Below, one piece after another: positions 1 through 6,990 of a DNA stretch of 64,000 nt (the stretch's first letter is position 1; each line of letters starts with the position of its first letter). Under the pieces are notes generated by a model that saw only the letters and a list, made by a program, of their open reading frames with translations, was not told the origin of the DNA and did no database searches. The DNA comes from Promethearchaeota archaeon. Its GTDB lineage: Archaea > Asgardarchaeota > Lokiarchaeia > Sigyniarchaeales > SOKP01. The stretch is taken from positions 1 through 64,000 of the forward strand of contig JAEOTA010000054.1 in the NCBI GenBank assembly GCA_016840085.1. The letters are read 5' to 3'. Position numbers and translations under genes: made by a program.

Positions 1-1294
1 AAAACGCCCATTCAGGGCTATAATATTTTCCCCAACACCAATCCATGAGAACCTCACATTCATGATTCGTCATATTTTTCAATTTTGCTACTGAATGACC
101 TATATCGTATTTTTCCCATTGATATGACGTTATGGCTCCTTCCTTCGCCATCTCCTTAAACAATAAGCTTCCTGGATGTGGTGTCTGTATGGCTAACATG
201 ATCTTATCTATGCCAACTCTCGTTGCATATACGGGATATTCCTTCACTTGCTCCATTGTCTCGTCTGGATCGCCTATCATTAAATATCCTACAATTTTAA
301 TTTTATTCTCCTTCAATATTTCGATAGCCTTTTCCACGGTAAAAGTAGTAATCCCTTTTTTTAATTTTATTAAGCGCTCTTGATTCGGACTTTCGATACC
401 AATTGCAATCCACTCCATTCCTATTTCTGCTAATCTTTTAATTAAATCGGGGTGTTTAGTTATGTGATCTACGCGTATTTCACAGAAATATTTGAAGTAA
501 ATGTTGTTTTCTTTGATGAGATCAATAATTTTAGCGACTCTCTCGCTATCTTGCATAAAATTTGCGTCCCATATATGGACTGTGGATAAGTCTGGGTGTT
601 TTTTTTGTAGCATTTTCAATTCTGCAACAACATTTTCTGGGGAACGACCTCGCCATCGACCGTGTACAACATCATTTGCACAAAATGTACAAGTACCATT
701 ACAGCCGCGTGATGTAACTACGACTTCGTGTTTATTAAAGATAGGGTTCTCTGGACGCAAATTCCTATCTGGAAATGGTAACGAGTCGAGATCCATTATC
801 CTTTCACGGTCCTGATTATGACGAATAATCCCATTTTCATCCCTAAAGCTCAATCCTTTAACGAAAGTTGAAGGACCATTTAGAACAAGTTCTTTTAAAG
901 TCATTTCTCCTTCTCCACGAACAACAGCATCAATTTCCGGGACATCAAACATTGCTTCAGGAAGAGCAGAAGGGTGATAGCCTCCCACAACAACATAAGT
1001 ACCATGTTTTTTTGCTATTCTAGCAAGTATTATTGCGTTGGGAAATGATGCTGTCATAGTTGAAATTCCTATAAGATCACATTTCCTACCTTCTTTTTCC
1101 ATTTTTACTAAATGATTTTCAAATTTTTCAAATGGTCTAAGATCTATACGCATATCTATAGGCATTGTAACAGAATTCACGTGATCTTTTATAACTGCGC
1201 TAAGATAACAAAGAGGAATGTTTGCTTCAAAAAAGCTAACATCAAAACAATCTCCTTCCGCCTTGACCAATACTATATTCTTGAAATAAGTCAT
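1..1294 (-). CDS. Cobalamin-binding (B12) radical SAM protein, C-terminus beyond the window edge
   Basis: I translated this strand by hand: the frame is open from an ATG at 1294 down to base 1, about 431 residues, and runs off the left edge. The first ~150 residues look like a Rossmann-type B12-binding domain (segments such as GISTMTASFPNA and VVVGGYHPSALP), followed by a radical SAM core with CNGTCTFC at about residues 198-205, the C-x3-C-x2-C triad that binds the SAM-cleaving 4Fe-4S cluster. Later segments (WIAIGIESPNQER, GYLMIGDPDETMEQ) are typical of the TIM-barrel of this superfamily. Such enzymes perform radical methylation, ring or oxidative chemistry. The substrate cannot be told from sequence and no partner gene is visible. 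The gene has a ~180 bp untranslated gap on its 5' side. Confidence 0.85.
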   Translation of the reverse strand, partial: MTYFKNIVLVKAEGDCFDVSFFEANIPLCYLSAVIKDHVNSVTMPIDMRIDLRPFEKFENHLVKMEKEGRKCDLIGISTMTASFPNAIILARIAKKHGTYVVVGGYHPSALPEAMFDVPEIDAVVRGEGEMTLKELVLNGPSTFVKGLSFRDENGIIRHNQDRERIMDLDSLPFPDRNLRPENPIFNKHEVVVTSRGCNGTCTFCANDVVHGRWRGRSPENVVAELKMLQKKHPDLSTVHIWDANFMQDSERVAKIIDLIKENNIYFKYFCEIRVDHITKHPDLIKRLAEIGMEWIAIGIESPNQERLIKLKKGITTFTVEKAIEILKENKIKIVGYLMIGDPDETMEQVKEYPVYATRVGIDKIMLAIQTPHPGSLLFKEMAKEGAITSYQWEKYDIGHSVAKLKNMTNHECEVLMDWCWGKYYSPEWAF

Positions 1295-1475
1295 GTCTGT
1301 CTTCCTCTAAGATTTAACTTAATTGTTAGTTCTACATAGTATTTAAAAGTTATCCAATTTTTCAAAATATTAGAAGTTAATCAATTTATAACGAAATCAA
1401 ATCATATAATTTTTCCCAATAAAATCATTTTTTTAAAGAAACCCTGTTAAAAATAGAAATATTAAGTTCCTTCCT

Positions 1476-1735
1476 ATGAAAGAAAAATTAAAATCACGAA
1501 TTGTAATCATACTGATAATATTTGGATTATTTTTCTCAATTCTCTATCTTATTAATTATATTAAAATAGAAAAGCTAGAAACGCTACTGAGGATATATTT
1601 AAATGTGGAGAGGAATTGGCTAAAGAATATAAATATCAAATTAAAGTAAAAGATAGAGAAGAAATTAATTATATTGTAAAACATAAACCTATTTTATTGA
1701 AAGAATTTTTCAATTATCCAATAAACACTAATTAA
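1476..1735 (+). pseudogene. Decayed small membrane-anchored protein (frameshifted)
   Basis: An ATG at 1476 opens a 57-codon frame with a strongly hydrophobic N-terminal helix (IVIILIIFGLFFSILYLI) that stops at 1647-1649. From about 1587 a second frame continues with protein-like sequence (KCGEELAKEYKYQIKVKD) to a TAA at 1733-1735, and beyond that stop the same frame shows LCKKCG, a knuckle-like cysteine pair. I read this as one or two short genes broken by a frameshift and stops. No family is recognised. A real 57-residue membrane peptide ending at 1649 is an alternative. Confidence 0.35.
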
Positions 1736-1897
1736 AAATGCAAGGCAAATAATCAAAGACTTTGTAAAAAATGTGGCCTTAGTATAACTGATCTGATATT
1801 CTCTTAATTACCAATTAAATTTCAAAACCCCAGAAGAAAGTGAGATGGCTGAAATAATTATCCTGTTGATCGAAATTCTAATATAAGAAGATGCTAA

Positions 1898-2722
1898 ATA
1901 ATTTATAGATATAATAAGCAAAGATACCCATTAGCTTTTGATGAAAATGTTGGTTTGAAAAAGGTTCTATATCTTTCTAAATTTTTAATGAATCGTTCAA
2001 ATAATCTTTTAACTATATTTGAATATATTTCATTATATGAAGAAGCAATCTCTATAAATGAATCCTTATTTAAAATAAAGGAGGTCTTTATTTCAGTTGA
2101 CAATAAAAGAACGCGCGTTAATCTCCAAGCAGCTATACCAAAAATGATTTGGAATTTATGGACTGATACCCAAACTAATACTCTTCGATATGGAATTGGT
2201 AGACACGATTCTACGGATGATTATCAATGTTTAATATGTGTATATTATCCCCAAGGAAAAGCTCCAACTCAAACGGAATTGAATGCTGCTTTATTAGGAA
2301 TGAGTGAAGAAGAAATAAATTCCCGTATCCAGTAAAATGATCCAATAAAAGAGGAGGATCTTCAGTATATCTTTGAAACCTATAGCCTTAAACCCGACCA
2401 AGTACAGAGACTAAGAACCCTTATTGGTCAGCCATTTAATAACATTCTTCATGGTGATTGCGGAGTATTTAATCTAAAATTAGGTGAAAGACATGAGCGA
2501 ACAACGGCTACACATATTCCTGTCTTAATCGGAACGTATGCTGTTATTCAATATATATTGCATCAATTAGAAATAGGAGAGGAAGGAATTATTAAATCTA
2601 TCGCAGATTTTAATGCTTTTACTTATCCTTCAGAAGAATGTATAGTTAAGAAAAAAAGAAACCCAAATTGTATTTGTAATGATCCTATATATCAAAAAGT
2701 GTTTAAAAATAAGTGGGAGTAA
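1898..2722 (+). pseudogene. Decayed E1-like ThiF-family protein, C-terminal part, with an in-frame TAA
   Basis: One reading frame stays protein-like from 1898 to a TAA at 2720-2722, broken by a single in-frame TAA at 2333-2335. The upstream half contains YGIGRHDSTDDYQCLICVYY followed by a helical stretch; the downstream half contains HGDCGVFNL, THIPVLIGTYAVIQYI and a terminal NPNCICND. From memory, this order (Cys-x2-Cys segment, helical linker, a G-x-C-G segment, hydrophobic helix) matches the C-terminal region of ThiF/E1-like enzymes found in bacterial E1-E2-JAB operons, which adenylate a ubiquitin-like C-terminus. No N-terminal nucleotide-binding half is present and no start with a ribosome binding site is obvious. 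Family assignment is moderate; decay is clear. No E2, JAB or ubiquitin-like partner remains next to it. Confidence 0.45.
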
Positions 2723-3265
2723 TCAAATCATTTTAATGTATACAGGAAATTATGATCATCCAATAATATAGAGAAAATGTGATACAAAATAATTATTCAA
2801 AAGAAAATTAATACTGAATGAGGAAATTTAAAAACAATAATTTATTAATCTGTAAGATTGAGTAAATAAATAGCTCAAAAATAAAAAAAGAAATATATAA
2901 GTATATAATAAACTAAAAGCTTATATAAAAGCAATAGAATTGATAAGGATCAATAATTTCACGAAATTTTATATAACTATTTTTCCTTTGCTCTTATTAT
3001 ATTATGATAATTGTAAACTAAAGATCCTATTTTATTAAATTAGTTCTTAATTATAATTATATTAAATTGAGAAAAAAACGTTTAAAATATACAGAATTGC
3101 TAAATATATCATTATAAGATTCAATTTAACGCTTAATATTAAATTTGTAAAAGATAACTTTTATAGATTCATTCAGAAACTTTAGGAAAAAATTTTGAGA
3201 TAAATTGATTTCTTTACTTTTTAATTTAGATTAATTAATGAAATAGCTTTATTCTAGCAATAATA
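2723..3265. other. AT-rich intergenic stretch, nothing recognised
   Basis: About 540 bases of extremely AT-rich sequence with stops in all frames. I see no gene, no tRNA-like fold and no repeat array. It separates the decayed E1-like gene from the duplicated SNAP-like unit. Confidence 0.5.
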
Positions 3266-3307
3266 TTTATCAATTATTTAATAAAAATGGATTAAATACC
3301 ACATAAA

Positions 3308-3318
3308 GATATAAATTA
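3308..3318 (+). promoter_or_regulatory. Candidate TATA box of copy A
   Basis: GATATAAATTA lies about 70 bases before the start and is conserved exactly in copy B (5073-5083), although neighbouring bases differ. An archaeal TATA-like element is the simplest reading. No BRE is clearly visible. Confidence 0.35.
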
Positions 3319-3387
3319 CTTAGATTCTATGATTAAGTTACAATATTATATACAGAAATCTATAAAAAAAATTAGGAGTTGATTTAT

Positions 3388-4185
3388 TTGGCTGAAGAAT
3401 GTAAAATTTTAGAAAAAAAAGCTAAAGAATTAGAAATAGAAAATGTAGATGAAGCAATTAAAGCTTATAAACAAGCTGCTGAATGTTATATTAAAAATGA
3501 TAAGCCAAAAAATAGAAATAGTTGTTTAGAAAAAGTAGCAAAATTAATTAGAGAAAACGCAAAATCAATCGAAGATCCTGTTGAAGCATTAGAAATCTTC
3601 AAATCTGCTTCAGAGGTTTACAATCAAATTAGTAAACAAACTGAGTCAGAAAAAGTAATGAATGAAGCTAATAAAAAGTTAATAGATTCTGCAAAAATTT
3701 TAAGAGCAGAAGCAAAAAAAGTTGAAGATCCTGATTTTGCAGAACTAAAATTTGCAAAAGCTTCTGATTATGCTTCTCAAGGGAAAGACGATGAATTGAG
3801 TAAAGCATGTTGGAATGATTCTGGTGATCAATATAGAAAAAAAGCAGCAGAAATTGAAGATCCAAGAGAAGCTTTAGAAGTATTTAAACATGCCATACAA
3901 AATTACACAAAAGGTGGAAGTGAAGAACTAAAAAATAAGGCCTTAACAGAAGCAGCAGATAAATTTAATAAAAAAGGTAATGATGTCGAAAAATCGAAAA
4001 AAAATTTGATATTAGCAATTGACGGCTATCTTCAAGCAGCTACTATATATAAAGTTGCGAATTTAGACGAAAAAGCAGACAATTTAACATATAGAATAAA
4101 TGATTTATGTGGATTTATTGGTATGCCCTTAGAAGAAATAACAAAATACTTAAATTCGCAGAAAATAACAGCGATCTCTATTTAA
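3388..4185 (+). CDS. SNAP/TPR-like helical-repeat protein, copy A
   Basis: An all-helical protein of about 265 residues built from roughly five units of 45-50 residues. Units 2-4 share the signature [VI]EDPxxALExFKxAxxxY (for example IEDPVEALEIFKSA and IEDPREALEVFKHA). This resembles the helical-hairpin repeats of alpha/gamma-SNAP and TPR adaptors, so a protein-protein scaffold is expected; eukaryotic SNAPs couple SNAREs to NSF, but that role here is inference. I chose TTG at 3388 because AGGAG at 3374-3378 sits nine bases upstream; an upstream TTG at 3379 touches that site and is less likely. It has no signal peptide or membrane segment. It is a paralogue of the gene at 5152 (16 differences in 268 aligned residues, counting the upstream codons). 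Confidence 0.75.
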   Translation: MAEECKILEKKAKELEIENVDEAIKAYKQAAECYIKNDKPKNRNSCLEKVAKLIRENAKSIEDPVEALEIFKSASEVYNQISKQTESEKVMNEANKKLIDSAKILRAEAKKVEDPDFAELKFAKASDYASQGKDDELSKACWNDSGDQYRKKAAEIEDPREALEVFKHAIQNYTKGGSEELKNKALTEAADKFNKKGNDVEKSKKNLILAIDGYLQAATIYKVANLDEKADNLTYRINDLCGFIGMPLEEITKYLNSQKITAISI

Positions 4186-4205
4186 TTTTTAAAAATTGTG
4201 AAGTT

Positions 4206-4664
4206 GAAATTCTAAGTCTCAGTAAAAAAAGACTCTGTAAGAGATTTTCTTTCGGGTTTTCTTTCATCAAAAAGTGCTGAGAGAACCGATATATTTAAGT
4301 ATAATTTCAATTTATATCTCAATTCATTCCACTTTTAAAAATAATTAAATAATCTTCTAAAAGAGATTATTATTTAATTTATATATTTTTATCTCTTCTT
4401 TTATTATTTTATTAGTATTTGTATATCACTATTATACATATAAAATAAATAGCCCTTGGAAATATTATTATAATTTATCCTTATATGAATAGGAATAGTA
4501 TATTTCTTCGCGAAACGATGATTATTCTTTAAATATCCATATCAATTATATGATTCGGAATTTCGTTAAAGGTCAATTCAGAGTCTGATTTCAATGTAAA
4601 TTCATTTGAAATTTACTCATCTTTTCTCCTCTTCTAAATATATAAATACACGTTTGTAAGGATA
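4206..4664. other. Intergenic spacer with an AT-rich hairpin
   Basis: No gene is visible. An imperfect inverted repeat lies at 4343-4379, with arms AATTAAATAATCT and AGATTATTATTTAATT (three-base bulge) and a short loop. At 4229-4275 there is a slightly less AT-rich stretch with TTTCTTTCGGGTTTTCTTTC. Either could be a transcript end or a small RNA, but nothing proves it. Confidence 0.35.
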
Positions 4665-4841
4665 TTATGTGTCATAATCTGATTCGTGGAATCCGTCTCC
4701 ATTTTCGCCCATTTCCTCATCCTCATCATTTTTCTCATTCCAGTCCCTGTCTTCTTCTTTTGTTTTGGCTTCCTCGCGATTTCTACTTATCTCATTCCAT
4801 TTATCACCTTTAAATTGCTTTTTACCTTTATTTTTTTTCAT
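4665..4841 (-). CDS. Small highly charged protein (58 residues), hypothetical
   Basis: An ATG at 4841 opens a 58-codon frame ending in TAA at 4665-4667. The product has a basic N-terminus (MKKNKGKKQFKGDKW) and a very acidic C-terminal half (KNDEDEEMGENGDGFHESD). It is predicted disordered, with no cysteines and no membrane segment. The amino-acid mix is unlike random AT-rich translation, which favours a real gene, but the upstream ribosome site (GAGAGA) is weak. It lies between the two copies of the SNAP-like gene on the opposite strand. No family is recognised. Confidence 0.45.
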   Translation of the reverse strand: MKKNKGKKQFKGDKWNEISRNREEAKTKEEDRDWNEKNDEDEEMGENGDGFHESDYDT

Positions 4842-5030
4842 AATTATCTCTCTTAAGTATTTATTCTAATATGCATTCAAATTTTAATTTATAATTTTAA
4901 GTATGAGTGGTTTAAATTATAAGATTTCTAAAAATTTGGTGTCCACTTAAATGGATCTATTTTTTAATCTTCTAGAAATCCAATTTTTTTGTGTATATTT
5001 AATCCCATCTTATTAGAAAGTTTATAATTC
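4842..5030. other. AT-rich spacer before duplication copy B
   Basis: No open frame or structured element that I can support. It contains the left boundary where similarity to copy A begins. Confidence 0.4.
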
Positions 5031-5072
5031 TTTATCAAATATTTAATAAAAATGGTTTAAATGCCCCATAAA

Positions 5073-5083
5073 GATATAAATTA
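5073..5083 (+). promoter_or_regulatory. Candidate TATA box of copy B
   Basis: GATATAAATTA, identical to the element before copy A, at the same distance from the start codon. Conservation between the duplicates is weak support because the duplication may be recent. Confidence 0.35.
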
Positions 5084-5151
5084 CTTAAATTCTATGATAA
5101 TGTTATAACGTTAAATATAGAAATCTATAAAAAAATTAGGAGTTGATCTAT

Positions 5152-5949
5152 TTGGCTGAAGAATGTAAAATTTTAGAAAAAAAAGCTAAAGAATTAGAAA
5201 TAGAAAACGTAGATGAAGCAATTAAAGCTTATAAACAAGCTGCGGAATGTTATATTAAAAATGATAAGTCAAAAAATAGAAACAGTTGTCTAGAAAAAGT
5301 AGCAAAATTAATTAGAGAAAATGCAAAATCAATCGAAGATCCTGTTGAAGCATTAGAAATATTCAAATCTGCTTCAGAGGTTTACAATCAAATTAGTAAG
5401 CAAGCTGAATCAGAAAAAGTAATGAATGAAGCTAATAAAAAGCTAATAGATTCTGCAAAAAATTTAAGAGCAGACGCTAAAAAAGCTGAAGATCCTGATT
5501 TTGCAGAACTAAAATTTGCAAAAGCTTCTGATTATGCTTCTCGGGGGAAAGACGAAGAATTGAGTAAAGCATGTTGGAATGACTCTGGTGATCAATTTAG
5601 AAAAAAAGCAGCAGAAATTGAAGATCCAAGAGAAGCTTTAGAAGTTTTTAAACATGCCATACAAAATTACACAAAAGGTGGAAGTGAACAACTAAAAAAT
5701 AAATCCTTAACAGAAGCAGCAGATAAATTTAATAAGAAAGCTAATGATGTCGAAAAATCGAAAAAAAATTTGATATTAGCAATTGACGGCTATCTTCAAG
5801 CAGCTACTATATATAAAGCTGCGGATTTAGACGAAAAAGCAGACAATTTAACAAATAGAATAAATGATTTATGTGAATTTATTGGTATGCCCTTAGAAGA
5901 AATAACAAAATACTTAAATTCGCAGAATATAACAGCGATCTCTATTTAA
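5152..5949 (+). CDS. SNAP/TPR-like helical-repeat protein, copy B
   Basis: Second copy of the five-unit helical-repeat protein, again with AGGAG just upstream and a TTG start by the same spacing argument. The 16 substitutions against copy A include exchanges such as P to S, G to E near the C-terminus (LCGFIG versus LCEFIG) and V to A changes; there are no frameshifts, so both copies appear functional. The C-terminal segment MPLEEITKYLN is unchanged. If the family acts like alpha-SNAP it would be a cytosolic adaptor; this is inferred from repeat architecture alone. Dosage or paired-subunit use are both possible. Confidence 0.75.
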   Translation: MAEECKILEKKAKELEIENVDEAIKAYKQAAECYIKNDKSKNRNSCLEKVAKLIRENAKSIEDPVEALEIFKSASEVYNQISKQAESEKVMNEANKKLIDSAKNLRADAKKAEDPDFAELKFAKASDYASRGKDEELSKACWNDSGDQFRKKAAEIEDPREALEVFKHAIQNYTKGGSEQLKNKSLTEAADKFNKKANDVEKSKKNLILAIDGYLQAATIYKAADLDEKADNLTNRINDLCEFIGMPLEEITKYLNSQNITAISI

Positions 5950-6010
5950 TTTTTAAAAATTGTGAAGTTTAAATATTTACATAATTTTCCCTTATTATCT
6001 TTAAGTTTCA

Positions 6011-6220
6011 AAGATTCTTTCGTTTGATGTTGCTTTTTTTGTAGAGATTCAAAGACATAAAACAATTAAGGTAGAATATCAAGATGATAATGGAAATTTA
6101 GTTTTAGAGAACTTCTCTAATGATATTTCAGAATTAGTTCAACATGAAATTGATCATCTACATGGCATTTTAGCGACTGATCATTTGAAAGATTTAAAAA
6201 AAAATCATAATGAGAAGTGA
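6011..6220 (+). pseudogene. Peptide deformylase remnant, C-terminal part
   Basis: The frame ending in TGA at 6218-6220 reads KILSFDVAF, VEIQRHKTIKVEYQDDNGN and ELVQHEIDHLHGILATD. QHEIDHLHG is the HExxH metal site of peptide deformylase, and KILSF corresponds in position to the family's EGCLS motif, with its Glu-Gly-Cys lost. No N-terminal half and no start are present, so this is a fragment rather than an enzyme. It overlaps the leader of the next gene. Deformylases are scattered in archaea, so this may be a decayed acquisition. Confidence 0.65.
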
Positions 6221-6243
6221 ATGGGAAAGGAGGTTTAAGTAAG

Positions 6244-6927
6244 GTGAAAAGAGTTGGAATTTTAGGGGGTATGTCATATGAATCCACCATAAAATACTAT
6301 GATTTAATTCTCCAAAAATATTATGAAAAATACAAGGATTATCATTATCCCGAAATTGTAATATTTAGCTTGAACTTTCAGAAAGTAATTGACAATGAAT
6401 TAAGTGAGGATAGAACAAAATATATAGAATATTTAATGACGGGTATTAACTCATTAGAAAATGCTGGAGCAAGTTTTATAATAATGGCAGCAAATTCACC
6501 ACATGCAGTTTATGAAGATTTGGTGAAGCTCTCAAAAGTACCAATATTAAGTATTGTACAAGCTACAGTAGAGAAAGCAAAACAAAAGAATATGCAGAAA
6601 TTACTTCTACTAGGGATAAAATTTACAATGCAATCCACATTCTACCAAGAATATGCAAAAGAATTAGGTATAGATATGATAACACCATCAGATGAAGAAC
6701 AGGATAAAATAAATAAGATTATCTTTAAAGAATTAGTAATAGGATTTTTTAAACAAGAGTCCAAGAAGGAACTAATACGAATTATTAATGAATACAAAAC
6801 AGATGGCGTAATCTTAGGTTGCATGGAACTACCTTTAATTTTGAACCAAAAGGATACAAAAATAAAATTGCTTGATACTGTAGAACTTCATGTAGAAGCT
6901 GCCTTAAACTACTATTTTTCTTTATAA
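6244..6927 (+). CDS. Aspartate/glutamate racemase family protein
   Basis: The product has two similar lobes typical of PLP-independent amino-acid racemases (VGILGGMSYEST at the N-terminus). In the family two cysteines act as the acid/base pair. Here the second is present (GCMELPL, Cys about 193), while the first motif, normally CNTxH, reads AANSPH with alanine at about residue 83. Some characterised relatives have threonine there, so activity on one enantiomer, an isomerase role or a different substrate is possible. I chose GTG at 6244 because GGAGG at 6229-6233 sits ten bases upstream and the conserved N-terminus starts there; an in-frame GTG at 6217 would lie in the deformylase remnant. It is followed after 60 bases by the MFS gene on the same strand. 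Confidence 0.75.
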   Translation: MKRVGILGGMSYESTIKYYDLILQKYYEKYKDYHYPEIVIFSLNFQKVIDNELSEDRTKYIEYLMTGINSLENAGASFIIMAANSPHAVYEDLVKLSKVPILSIVQATVEKAKQKNMQKLLLLGIKFTMQSTFYQEYAKELGIDMITPSDEEQDKINKIIFKELVIGFFKQESKKELIRIINEYKTDGVILGCMELPLILNQKDTKIKLLDTVELHVEAALNYYFSL

Positions 6928-6990
6928 TGATAAGTTGTAAGTTTTTTTAACTTGCAAGTGCTATTTATAATAATTAAGCTTGGATGGTAA

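Larger units (their letters stand above)
3266..4205 (+). repeat. Tandem duplication unit, copy A (~940 bp)
   Basis: This segment is closely matched by 5031-5969. The match starts about 110 bases before the coding region (shared TTTATCAA, then ATTTAATAAAAATGG) and continues about 20 bases past the stop codon (TTTTTAAAAATTGTGAAGTT). Promoter region, ribosome binding site, gene and 3' end were therefore duplicated together. Similarity falls away on both sides. Confidence 0.9.
5031..5969 (+). repeat. Tandem duplication unit, copy B (~940 bp)
   Basis: Direct repeat of 3266-4205, offset by about 1765 bases with one net base difference. Coding parts are far more alike than the spacer. After 5969 the sequence diverges into a peptide deformylase remnant. 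Confidence 0.9.

Noticed and set aside
501..815. Plus-strand reading frame of 104 codons
   Set aside because: It lies opposite the B12 radical SAM gene, whose translation carries the cluster motif and a coherent fold; the plus-strand product is cysteine-rich noise.
4343..4379. AT-rich hairpin as a transposon end
   Set aside because: No transposase frame and no matching inverted repeat elsewhere in the window; the stem is bulged and almost pure A/T, so chance or a transcript end is more likely.
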